Source: Acanthornis magna (lineage: Eukaryota > Chordata > Aves > Passeriformes > Acanthizidae). Taken from it: a stretch of 64,000 nucleotides of DNA. Every line of letters starts with the position of its first letter. Position 1 is the stretch's first letter. The DNA is taken from contig JAWUZG010000158.1 in assembly GCA_036785705.1 (NCBI GenBank), forward strand, positions 682,001 to 746,000, written 5' to 3'. A program made the translations under genes and the position numbers. The notes under the pieces are model-generated. The model was not told the DNA's origin and did no database searches. It saw nothing but the letters and a program-made list of their open reading frames with translations. Below are positions 20,759 through 32,100 of the stretch, piece by piece.

Positions 20759-23379
20759 GACTCTCAGCATGGGCTCCCACAACCCCTCGGGGCCCCACTG
20801 CTGGTCCCAGCAACCCTGTGCCTGGCCCCTGCCCGCCTACACTGTGGGCACGGCTGCTTGGGCAGTCGCTCCGTCGAGGGACACAGGCCAAAGCCATCCC
20901 TGCAGCAGCAAGTGCCACCCCCGACCCTCCCTGCCCTGCTGGGACAGCTCCCACAGCCCAAGGGGACACAGTCAGGCCCTCTCAGGACACACTGGAGCCC
21001 TGTTCTCCCCATGTCCCTTTTCCCCAGCATTGGACACCCTCTGCAGCCCCACGCAGGTTTCAGGATGCATGTGCCACTGAGGGAGCCCAGCTGAGCTGGT
21101 GTTGCAGAGCTGTTGTGTTTTACAGCAGTTCCACAGGACCACAGTAGCTGGAGGAGAGGGCTCAGGACAGCCTTGGGGCAGAGTGGGGCTACAGGAAGCT
21201 GGGAACAAGCCCCTGCTCTAGAATGGAGTGTGTTCTTCCACAAGTAAACAAAGATCGTGATTTTGAGAACTACCCACAGCCTGCTGTGCTCAAAGTTTGC
21301 CTCTGAAGATGAACAGGTGAGATTCTCAGAAAAGCTGGAAAATATCTGGGGAAAGGTTTTAGGTTATTTGGTCGTGACTAGGTACAAATCTCCAGTGGGA
21401 AAAGAGCCTCTCCAGCAGGCTGGGTGTCTTAGGGTGTCTTAGTCCTTCCCAGAGTAACGATTAACAATTTAATGCAAATTTATTCTTTATTCTAGAACTG
21501 TAAAAAATCTACATTTTCCAGAATTATAAAACTACTTTGAAAAATTTGAACTGTCATGGGAAAATGGAACAAATATATGGGGATTTCTTTCTATGAAAAT
21601 TTTTCTAAATCTTGTAAAATAAAAATAAAGATTGTAGCTGCTCGCTACGGGGTTTCAGAAGCCCTGTGTCCGGCTGGTGCCTGCCCACCCCTGGCTGTGC
21701 CCAGAGCAGGAGCTCAGCCAGAGCTGCTGGTCCCACCCAGACACCAGAGCTGAAGCCCAAAGGTGTTGCTGGGCTCAACCCCTGCCCTGGCAGGAGGGGT
21801 CCTCCTTCAGTGCTGGCTCAGAGCAGGGCCTTTGGTCTGGTTCTGGGAGGTGGTGGCAAAGTAACAGACTGATAAAGCAGCGGTGGCAGGGACAACGGAC
21901 AGATGCAGGGAGATGCACGATGGCAGAGCCAGTTCTCCCTGACTGAGGTGTTTGGCTGGCATTGTGAAGGTGCAGAGCGGCACCTGTGGAGAGAGGAGGT
22001 GGCTGAGGCCCCCAGCTGCACCTGGGACACAGGGACCCTCCTGCACAGCAGGGCCCAGAGCTGGCAAGGCTCCCCAGCACAGCTGGAGCTGCAGGCACAC
22101 CTTGGCCCAGGTGGACAGCTGCCCCTCAAGGCCCCAGCGAGCAGGGGATGGCTCCGGGCAGGGTCCCTGGCCAGGAGCAGGCCCCAGAGCATGTCTGCCT
22201 TTCAAGGGCAATCTCGTCCCCCACTCTTTCTCCTCCCCGCCTTGCTTTGCCACTGCCCAGCGCTCCTGGGGCTGCTCTTGGCCAGGCAGCCTCAGGGGGA
22301 GCCAGCCCTGGTTCCCGCCCAAGTGGCCACTCCAGGACAAGGCCTGGCAAGTAAGAGGTCAATTAAAACACTGGAGAGCTGCAGAACCCTCAGAAGAGTT
22401 ATTTGGACAACCACGGACTGTCACAACTGCACAGCAGCCTCGCTGGGGATGTTTCCTCCTCAGGAGACACCGGAGCCCCTGCCCAGCGTGGGAGCCAGCC
22501 ATGGCTCTGGCCCTGGGCTCACCCCAGGGATCCCGCTCGGGGCTGCTCCCGTGCCTTGGGCCTCTGGGCACTCAGGGCCAGCTCCACGAGGCAGCTGCAG
22601 CAGGAGGGACCTTGGTGCACGAGTCCTGTTTCCCATGGGCTGCGGAATGTGCTTCAGAAGCTCTGTAACCACCTTTGTAACAACTCAAAAAGGCCTGGTC
22701 AGGTTCCTTCAGAAATATGTTACAGAGCCACATAACCAGGGTGAAAACCACACCACAGAGAGGAGATCGCCCTCCAAGTTCAGAGGCTCAGTGACCACCA
22801 GCATGCCTGAAGACCCCACCAGGAAGGCCCTCAGACACCAATGGCCTGTGTGTGCAGCACTTCAAGAAAGTAATGCCTGCCTCTTAATACTACGGTGATG
22901 TTAAGGAGGTTTATTCCCGATTTTAGGTGACAAGGTGAATGACCTGAAGCTATTTACTATAAAATGTCTGCACAAGCAGCACTGCAAATCACAGCCCAAG
23001 GAAGGATGGAGCCAAGGGGTCCAAAACCCACGGCCCAAGTAGACAGAGATCCTCCTTCAGCCCTGGCTGCATTGCCGCCCCACTGAGCACCAAGAAGCGA
23101 AGGGCTTTACTGAGAGCAAGCAAATTTAACTCTCTGCCCGGATACCAATTTCAAGGGCAAAACATTAAAAAACCCCGCACCATCAGCCACGCTTGCCAAG
23201 GAGAAGCGTTGGAAGCCTCTGCCCCTCAACACTTGCCCAGCGTGTTCACCAAGGTAACCGGGATCTCAGGTGTGCCCTCCGAACGAGCAGAGCCAGCCTC
23301 CCTTGAGTGTGAGAAGCCACGGCCTCGGCTGCACCCCCGGCTGCCTCCTGTGCCAGCGCACAGCCTCGGCTGTCAGTGT

Positions 23380-23700
23380 GTGTTTGGTGCAGCCCGGGGC
23401 CAGGGCGCAGCGAGGCCCTTGCGGTGCCTCCGCCGCTGCTCGGCAGCCCCATGGGCCCCACGGCCGCGGCCCTTCTCTGCCGGGGCCCTCAGCCAGCCCG
23501 GCCCGGCCGCGGCCCCCGAGCCCCGAAGGGCGCGGCGGCTCCAGCAGCCCCGCCCGGCCCCGCAGCCCCGCCCGGGCCGTGCAGCCCCGAGCGGCCCAGG
23601 GATGGGCTCTGCCCGCCCGCTGTGCCCCGGGCCGGCCCGAGGCTGTGCGGGATGCTTGCTGCCTGCTTTGCACAGCCTCGGCGCAGACGGTGCCCTGAGC
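23380..23700. promoter_or_regulatory. CpG island inside the pseudogene unit
   Basis: A sharply GC- and CpG-rich stretch with two ccccgccc Sp1-type boxes (23548-23555 and 23566-23573), unlike the surrounding CpG-poor DNA. It may be a promoter moved here from another locus. No convincing exon is joined to it. Confidence 0.5.
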
Positions 23701-23739
23701 TCTGGGGGAGGCTTAGCTGTGCTGCGAAGACTGAAAAAC

Positions 23740-24160
23740 CCCTGAACCTTAACTCCACTGTGCACCTCAGGAGGAATCCCTGCACACCTTAGCAGAGACA
23801 CCAAAATATCCCTGTGTGCCTCACAAGGAATCCCTGCACACCTTAGCAGAGACCCCAGAAAGTGCGTCACAAATGAACACAGCACCCTGCACACCTTCGG
23901 AAGGACTCAGGCCCTCTCTAGGCCCCAAAGGCAACCACAAAAACCCCGTCGTGAATCACGAGGAGCTCCAGGCCCCTGCCAGCCTTACAGGGGTCTCCAG
24001 TTGCCTGGTCACCAGAGAAGTGACCCCAAATCCCCTAAGAACCTCATGAGGGACCTCAGCCCCATGTACCGCTTAGGAAGGACCCCAAACCTCTGCATGT
24101 CTTTCTGGAAACCCACTCATCTGCCAGCCTTACAGGAGTCCCTCATCACCTGCACGCCAC
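23740..24160. repeat. Degenerate minisatellite-like tract
   Basis: A direct repeat starting ggaatccctgcacacctta occurs at about 23772 and 23828. Weaker copies follow (ccctgcacacctt at 23885, ccttacaggggtc at 23984, ccttacaggagtc at 24129). The units look like a decayed tandem repeat of about 50-60 bp. Confidence 0.4.
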
Positions 24161-24296
24161 ACAAGAGCCTGGCCTGCCATTAACGCTAGCAAACAGCGTG
24201 TTCCCTGAGAGAAACCTCTGCCAGGACCTGTCTGTGCATTGGGAACACGTGTTGCGGTGCCGGCTGCATCTGCAGGAGCAATGGGGAGCGTGAGCC

Positions 24297-24828
24297 TGAG
24301 GCGCAGATAGACTCCAAAACTCCAAAGTGGTAAAGTAGGTGTGTTTCTTCAGCGCCAGGCGCATGATGGATCGCTCCTGCACAGGCATGTGCGCCCTCAG
24401 CGGTACTCCCCTTTTTTATATCGGGTTACAAATTACATATTCATTAAGTTGCTTAGCATGCCTATACATATTCATAGCCTATCCCCGAAATTATTTGCAC
24501 CATCCTTACTCATCAATATGTAAGCTTTGCGTCTGCGCATTGCCTCCTGGTGGTCGTGGCCCGGGCTCTCAGAGATGAAGGCTGAAGTCTTCATCAGCCT
24601 TGCACTTAACACCTTTGCTGTCAACGCATGCTCACTGGCTTCCTGAACTTCACCCAAGCCTCATAGCGGGTCTCAGCCGCTTTCAGGGATCCAGGGCAAG
24701 AACTAAGCTGCTTAGTTTTATCAATAGCCTGTATCCTTGTTTTGTGTTTGCTAAGCATTGACCAAGCAATCAAGTGAGCAATGCAAGCTTCTTACACAAA
24801 GCCCTTAACCCTTGATTTCCTTCTATCA
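24297..24828 (-). mobile_element. Solo LTR of an endogenous retrovirus
   Basis: A 532-bp insert with TG...CA termini (minus-strand 5' end TGATAGAAGG, 3' end CGCCTCA), absent from the matching intron of gene 2 near 8392. On the minus strand it has a TATA box (TATAAAAAAG, 24411-24420) and a plausible R/U5 after it. No internal gag, pol or env sequence is present. Flanks share agc...cc, but no perfect target duplication is seen. It sits 27 bp upstream of the broken transmembrane exon of the pseudogene. Confidence 0.6.
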
Positions 24829-25618
24829 AGCGCCTGCTGCGCGTCGCTGCTGAGCTGGCAGCACGTTGGCTACGGCCAGGACGTTCTCTGTTTCCCCCAG
24901 TGCTGGGGCCTGCGGGCACCTGCCACCCCTTGGCACAGGCTGTGGCACCCAACAAAGCCCTCAAGGCCGGGAGGAGAGCCCAGGGCAGCGCAGCTGCTTG
25001 GGCAGTCGCTCCTTCGAGGGACACGGGCCAAAGCCATCCCTGCAGCAGCAAGTGCCACCCCCGACCCTCCCTGCCCTGCAGGGACAGCTCCCGCAGCCCA
25101 AGGGGACACAGTCAGGCCCTCTCAGGACACACTGGAGCCCTCTTCTCCCCATATCCCTTTTCCCCAGCATTGGACACCCTCTGCAGCCCCTCACAGGTTT
25201 CAGGATGCATGTGCCACTGAGGGAGCCCAGCTGAGCTGGTGTTGCAGAGCTGTTGTGTTTTACAGCAGTTCCACAGGACCACAGTAGCTGGAGGAGAGGG
25301 CTCAGGACAGCCTTGGGGCAGAGTGGGGCTACAGGAAGCTGGGAACAAGCCCCTGCTCTAGAATGGAGTGTGTTCTTCCACAAGTAAACAAAGATCGTGA
25401 TTTTGAGAACTACCCACAGCCTGCTGTGCTCAAAGTTTGCCTCTGAAGATGAAGAGGTGAGATTCTCTGAAATGCTGGAAAATATCTGGGGAAAGGTTTT
25501 AGGTTATTTGGTCGTGACTAGGTACAAATCTCCAGTGGGAAAAGAGCCTCTCCAGCAGGCTGGGTGTCTTAGGGTGTCTTAGTTCTTCCTAGAGTAAAGA
25601 TTGCCAATTTAATGCAAA

Positions 25619-25631
25619 TTTATTCTTTATT
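25619..25631 (-). terminator. Poly(A) signals of gene 3
   Basis: AATAAA on the minus strand at 25626-25631 and 25619-25624, about 330 bp beyond the gene 3 stop. Confidence 0.65.
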
Positions 25632-25960
25632 CTAGAACTGTAAAAATGTTCTAGATTTTCCAGAACTACAAAACTACCTTGAAAAATTTGAACTATCATG
25701 GGAAAATGGAACAAATATATGGGGATTTCTTTCTATGAAATTTTTTTCTAAATCTTGTAAAATAAAAATAAAGATTGTAGCTGCTCGCTACGGGGTTTCA
25801 GAAGCCCTGTGTCCGGCTGGTGCCTGCCCACCCCTGGCTGTGCCCAGAGCAGGAGCTCAGCCAGAGCTGCTGGTCCCACCCAGACACCAGAGCTGAAGCC
25901 CAAAGGTGTTGCTGGGCTCAACCCCTGCCCTGGCAGGAGGGGCCCTCCTTCAGTGCTGGC

Positions 25961-26126
25961 TCAGAGCAGGGCCTTTGGTCTGGTTCTGGGAGGTGGTGGC
26001 AAAGTAGCAGACTGATAAAGCAGCGGTGGCAGGGACAACGGACAGATGCAGGGAGATGCACGATGGCAGAGCCAGTTCTCCCTGACTGAGGTGTTTGGCT
26101 GGCATTGTGAAGGTGCAGAGCGGCAC
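25961..26126 (-). CDS. Cytoplasmic tail exon with stop, gene 3
   Basis: As in gene 2, but the tyrosine motif is YQSA (Val to Ala). The proline-rich end and stop are intact. Confidence 0.72.
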
Positions 26127-29100
26127 CTGTGGAGAGAGGAGGTGGCTGAGGCCCCCAGCTGCACCTGGGACACAGGGACCCTCCTGCACAGCAGGGCCCA
26201 GAGCTGGCAAGGCTCCCCAGCACAGCTGGAGCTGCAGGCACACCTTGGCCCAGGTGGACAGCTGCCCCTCAAGGCCCCAGCGAGCAGGGGATGGCTCCGG
26301 GCAGGGTCCCTGGCCAGGAGCAGGCCCCAGAGCATGTCTGCCTTTCAAGGGCAATCTCGTCCCCCACTCTTTCTCCTCCCCGCCTTGCTTTGTCACTGCC
26401 CAGCGCTCCTGGGGCTGCTCTTGGCCGGGCACCCTCAGGGGGAGCCAACACTGGTTTCCGCCCAAGGAGGCTCCCCAGGACAAGGGCCAGCAATTAAGAG
26501 GCCAATTAAAGAACTGGACAGCAGCAGAACCTTCAGCAGAGTCACTTGGACAAGCACAGACTCGCCACAACTGCACAGCAGCCCCCATGGGAATGTTTCC
26601 TGTCTACAATAGACTTTCAAAAGAAGCTGTTTGAGGGAAAGATGAATAACACACTCACTGTTTTCGCTTCCAGCAATACCAGACTCCCACACAGCAGAAT
26701 ATGAAGAGAAGTTCCAAACAAAGCAGGCCTGCTATTATTGCCATCAAACAACATGTTCCCTGACAGAAACCTCTTCCAGTTCCCTTCTGTGCATTGGGAA
26801 CACGTGTTGTGGTGCCAGCTGCACCTGCAGGAGCAATGGGGAGTGTGAGTCCGTGCTGCGCATCGCTGCTGAGCTGGCAGCACATTGGCTACAGCCAGGA
26901 CGTTCTCTGTTTCCCCCAGTGCTGGGGCCTGTGGGCACCTGCCGCCCATTGGCACAGGCTGTGGCACCCAACAAAGCCCTCAAGGCCGGGAGGAGAGCCC
27001 AGGGCAGCGCAGCTGCTTGGGCAGTCGCTCCGTCGAGGGACACGGGCCAAAGCCATCCCTGCAGCAGCAAGTGCCACCCCCGACCCTCCCTGCCCTGCTG
27101 GGACAGCTCCCACAGCCCAAGGGGACACAGTCAGGCCCTCTCAGGACACATTACTGCCCTGCCCAGTGTGGGAGCCAGCCATGGCTCTCGCCCTGGGCTC
27201 GCCCCAGGGATCCCGCTCGGGGCTGCTCCCGTGCCTTGGGCCTCTGGGCACTCAGGGCCAGCTCCAGGAGGCAGCTGCAGCAGGAGGGACCTTGGTGCAC
27301 GAGGCCCGTTTCCCATGGGCTGTGGAATGTGCTCCAGAGGCCTCGAAGCCATGGCACTTCCAGCTTTGGCTGCTGCGGGGCCATGTAGGGGCAGGCCCTG
27401 GGGGAAGAGCAGTGCTGCCACACAGATACACCGAGGGCTGAGCCCAGCACAGCAATTACCTCCTGTGCCTGTGCCGGGCATTGCCTCACTTCCTGTAGCA
27501 GGACCTGCCAAGGAGCCACTGCTTCCTCTAGGAAAAACCTCCTTCTGCACAGCCATTTGGTCCATCACTTGGGAGAGGAAAAGGGAAGGCTGAATCAGAT
27601 GGAAGAAGTCCCCGTTTGGGGGTTGGCATCTTCATGAGGTCCCGCTTGTCAAAAATGGGGATAAGGCTCAGGAAAACATCAGGGCTTTTGGGGCAGGGCC
27701 ACAGCCCTCCCTCGTCCAAACAGCTGCCAGACCTGAGCAGAAGCAGTGAGGGGATCCCGCAGGGCTCAGGCACACATGTGTAGGGCTCTGTCCTGGCACC
27801 TGCAGCGATGCCCCGCTGGCCAACTTTGGGCTCTGAGCTGGCAGCTCCCCCAGGGAGAAAGGCCTTGACATACCCTCACCATCTCCCATTGCCTCAGTCC
27901 TGGACACGGGTCGGGAAGCTTCTTCACCTTCACGAACAGGCTCAGCTGGAAAGAAAGGCAGGACAGAACAGCTCATGTGACACTGTTCAGGATTCTCCTT
28001 CAGGCTGGAGTGGCAGTGATTGGAACTCGGCAATGGGATCCATCCTTGGCACTCCCTCTCCTCTGCCTTCCACTCAGGAGCATGGGCAGAGGCACCCTGT
28101 GCCTGCAGTGGCCCCACACTGGGGATGGAAGGAGCCTCTTGCAGGGCAGGCAGGGGAGAAAGGACTCCCGGGAGCTGCCAGCAGCTCTAAACTCAGTCCC
28201 AGCCAGGGCCAGGCCTTGGCAGCGGCAGCAGGAACTCCTCAGGCTCCCTGGGGCTGGCAAAGGAGCCGAGCAAGGCACAGAGCCCCGGGGCACATCCCTG
28301 GGATAAGGAACATTGACAGCTAAATACTCCGTGCTCCCTCTGACAGCAATCCTGTGGGATCACTAAAGGCTCGAGAAGGGAGCAGGGCAGGATTTCCAGA
28401 ATTCATCAACCCTGGCATGACCTTAAGCAAAGTGGCACATGAATGATCTCTTGCTACATTGACACTGATTATTCCGTCAGTAAAAAGGGACATTAAAGAC
28501 TTACCTCCAGCATGCTCCAAAATCTTCAAGCCATCATCTAGCAGGGCTTCCAGATAATCCATGTCACGATTCCAATCTAGAAGGGAGCACAGATCAGAAC
28601 TGTTTCCATGGTGTGCTGGGATCCCCTTCTGCCTTAGGGAACTGGGCACTGCAAGGGGGTCAGGTAAGGCTGTGGGAGCCAAGATGTCAATGGACATGGC
28701 CAAAGCTGCAGAGGGGCCTGGGGAGCTCTGGACTGACTCCTGTCCATTGTCCACCCTCTTTGCAGGCCCTGTGACACATCCCTGGAGCAGAATCTGGACC
28801 AGCCCAGGGACCCTCGGGGCTATCTCACTCCCACAGAGGAAACCCTCACTAAAGCCCTGGGGTAAATTCCAGCAGGCAGTGGCACAACTATCCCTCCCTC
28901 CCTCCCTCCCTCCCTCCCTCCCTCCCTCCCTCCCTCCCTCCCTCCCTCCCTCCCTCCCTCCCTCCCTCCCTCCCTCTCGTTCTACTGGGACAGCTCCCAG
29001 GGCTCAACAGGACTGAGGCAGGCCCTCTCACGACACACTGCAGCCTTGCTGTCCCCCTCTGTGATTCCCCACCATGGGCACCCCTTGCAGTCACTCCCAG

Positions 29101-32100
29101 GTTTCAGGATGTGTCTCCCATGGAGGGACCCCAGCAGGACTGGTCAGTACCCAAGTCCCCTGAGCCCGCTCGGGATAATTCAGCAGTGCTGTGCCTGTCT
29201 GCTGCAGGCTGTGCCCACACTGCCAAGCAGCAGAGATGGCAGCTCAAGCCTCAGCAGGGCTCAGGCCCAGGGGCACAGCAATTACCTCCTGTGACTGTGC
29301 CTGGCATGGCCTCCCTTCCTTCAGCAGAGGCTGCCAATGAGCCACTGCTTCCTCTGGGAAACACTGCCTTCAGCACAGCCTCTCCATCCATCTCTGGAGA
29401 AAGGAAGAGGCACAGCTGGATCAGATGGAGCTACTCCCCATCAGGGAGTTGGCCTCTTCTGGAGGCAAAACTTCAGAGACAGCAAAATGATCAGGAAAAA
29501 ACCCCAGGCTCTTGGGGCTGGAGCACGGCCCTCCCTCCTCCAAAGAGCTGCCATTCCTGATCTACCCAGACACAGGGATATTGCAGGGGATCTGAGGGTC
29601 TGCATGGCCCATGGTGCAGTTTGGGCACCCTATCAGCTGATGCCCAATGCCTTCCTGCAGAGGCTGGGGAGAAGCTGCAGCCAGGCCAGGCTGGAAACAG
29701 CCCTGCAGGGCATGAAAGCAGCAGTGGGACAGCAAGGCTGCAATGGATCCCTTCCCCCTGTGCTGGGTGCAGTGTGTCCAGATGTGCAGCAAAAGGCCCT
29801 GGCTGCTGAGTCTCAGGAGAAGGCTGAGGGAAATGCACCCACCTTGTCCTCCCTGCAGCATTTCCTTCAGCATTTGCCTCATGACTTGGAATGGCTGCAG
29901 GGGCTTCTTGTCTCCTGTAGCTTTTTTCTTTCCTGTTGGAGGACCTTAGAGCAAAGCAGTTCCATTTCCCAGGAATGGATCACACCAAAGCAGTGCTCAG
30001 CCTGTGGGCTCAGCAGGGACACACTACTCACCCCTGCGACGGGAGCTGGGCTTGGGCACAGCATCCACCCCAGGAGCTGGAAAAGTCCTCCCTGCAGACA
30101 CACCTGTAACTCAACAGCCAGAGAAGCTTCTGTCATCTCTGCTGATCTGCATGGGCAGCACTGAGCCGCAGAAACGGTGAGGGGATCCCTCAGGGCGAGG
30201 GCACACACGTGCAGGGCTCTGTCCTGGCACCTGCAGCGATGCCCCGCTGGCCAACTTTGGGCTCTGAGCTGGCAGCTCCCCCAGGGAGAAAGGCCTTGAC
30301 ATACCCTCACCATCTCCCATTGCCTCAGTCCTGGACACGGGTCGGGAAGCTTCTTCACCTTCACGAACAGGCTCAGCTGAAAAGAAAGGCAGGACAGAAC
30401 AGCTCATGTGACACTGTTCAGGATTCTCCTTCAGGCTGGAGTGGCAGTGAGGGCAACTCGGCAATGGGATCCCTCCTTGGCACTCCCTCTCCTCTGCCTT
30501 CCACTCAGGAGCATGGGCAGAGGCACCCTGTGCCTGCAGTGGCCCCACACTGGGGATGGAAGGAGCCTCTTGCAGGGCAGGCAGGGGAGAAAGGACTCCC
30601 GGGAGCTGCCAGCAGCTCTAAACTCAGTCCCAGCCAGGGCCAGGCCTTGGCAGCGGCAGCAGGAACTCCTCAGGCTCCCTGGGGCGGGCAAAGGAGCCGA
30701 GCAAGGCACAGAGCCCCGGGGCACATCCCTGGGCCTGGCCACTTCCCTCTCTGCTCTGCTCCGTGGCTGCACAGAGCACATGGAAGGAGCAACTGGCATT
30801 TCACATGAGAGGAAGACTGGCAGCTAAATGCTCCTTGCTCCCACTGACAGTGATCTTGTGGGATCACTGTAGGCTCGAGAAGGGAGCAGACCAAGATTTC
30901 CATAACCCTTCAACCCTGACATGACCTCTGGCAAAGTGGCACATGAATGATCTCTTGCCACATTGACACAGATTATTATCTCAGTAAAGAGGGACATTAA
31001 GAACTTGCCTCCAGCATGCTCCAAGGACTTCAAATGGTTATGAGCCAGGGCTTTCAGATAATTCCTGTCACGATTCCAATCTAGAAGTGAGCACAGATCA
31101 GAACCGTTTCCATGGTGTGCTGCGATCCCCTTCTGCCTTAGGGAACTGGGCACTGCAAGGGGGTCAGGTAAGGCTGTGGGAGCCAAGATGTCAATGGACA
31201 TGGCCAAAGCTGCAGAGGGGCCTGGGGAGCTCTGCGATGGCCCCTGTCCATTGTCCACCCTCTTTGCAGATCCTGTGACACATCCCTGGAGAGGAAACTG
31301 GACCAGCCCAGGGCCCCTCAGGGCTCTCTCACTCCTACTGAGGAAACGCCCTCTAAAGCCCTGGGGAAAACTGCAGCAGGCAGTGCCACAACTATCCCTC
31401 CATCCTTCCTCTGGATTAGCTCCCACAGCCCAAGGGAACACAGTCAGCTCCTCTCAGGACACAGTGCCACCCCTGCCCAGTGTGGGAGCCAGCCATGGCT
31501 CTGGCCCTGGGCTCACCCCAGGGATCCTGCTCGGGGCTGCTCCTGTGCCTTGGGCCTCTGGGCACTCAGGGCCAGCTCCAGGAGGCAGCTGCAGCAGGAG
31601 CAACGTTGGTGCATGAGTCCCGTTTCCCATGGGCTGTGGAATGTGCTCCAGAGGCCGCGAAGCCATGGCACCTCCAGCTTTGGCTGCTGCGGGGCCATGC
31701 AAGGGCAGGCCCTGGGGGAAGAGCTGCTGCCACACAGATACACCAAGGGCTGAGCCTGGCACAGCAATTACCTCCTGTGCCTGTGCCTGGCTGCACCTCC
31801 CTTCCTTCCGGAAATGCTGCCTTCCACAGAGCCTCTCTGTCCATCTCTGGAGAAAGGAAGAGGCACAGCTGGATCAGATGGACCATTACCCATCAGGGAC
31901 GTGACCTCTTCAGGAGGCAATACTTGTCAAAGACATGAGTAAGGATCAGGAAAACACCCAGGCTCTTGGGGCTGGGCCAGGGCCCGCTCTTCTCCAAGCA
32001 GCCACCCCTCCTGATCTACCCAGAGACTGGGAAATTGCAGGGCATCTCAGGGTCTGCATGGCCCATGCTGCAGTTTGGGCACCCTGTCAGCTGATGCCCA

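Larger units (their letters stand above)
21818..24269 (-). pseudogene. 3'-end pseudogene of the family (tail exon plus broken transmembrane exon)
   Basis: A complete copy of the tail exon (21818-21983, stop intact, poly(A) signals near 21479-21491) lies downstream of a degraded transmembrane exon (about 24160-24269). That exon keeps the acceptor, stalk (TRVPNAQ) and CQG-like region with changes, but its hydrophobic span loses homology partway and gains polar residues. No ectodomain modules or signal exon precede it. Between the two pieces are a fragment resembling the module-5 intron (about 22480-22660), a 600-bp stretch with no recognised feature (22660-23260), a CpG island and minisatellite-like DNA. 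Confidence 0.6.
16500..28890. repeat. Large duplicated block, copy 1
   Basis: Matches 41528-53918 at a constant offset of 25,028 bp. It contains the start of gene 2, its promoter, CR1, the pseudogene with CpG island and LTR, and the 3' end of gene 3. Only scattered base changes were seen by eye. Confidence 0.7.
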
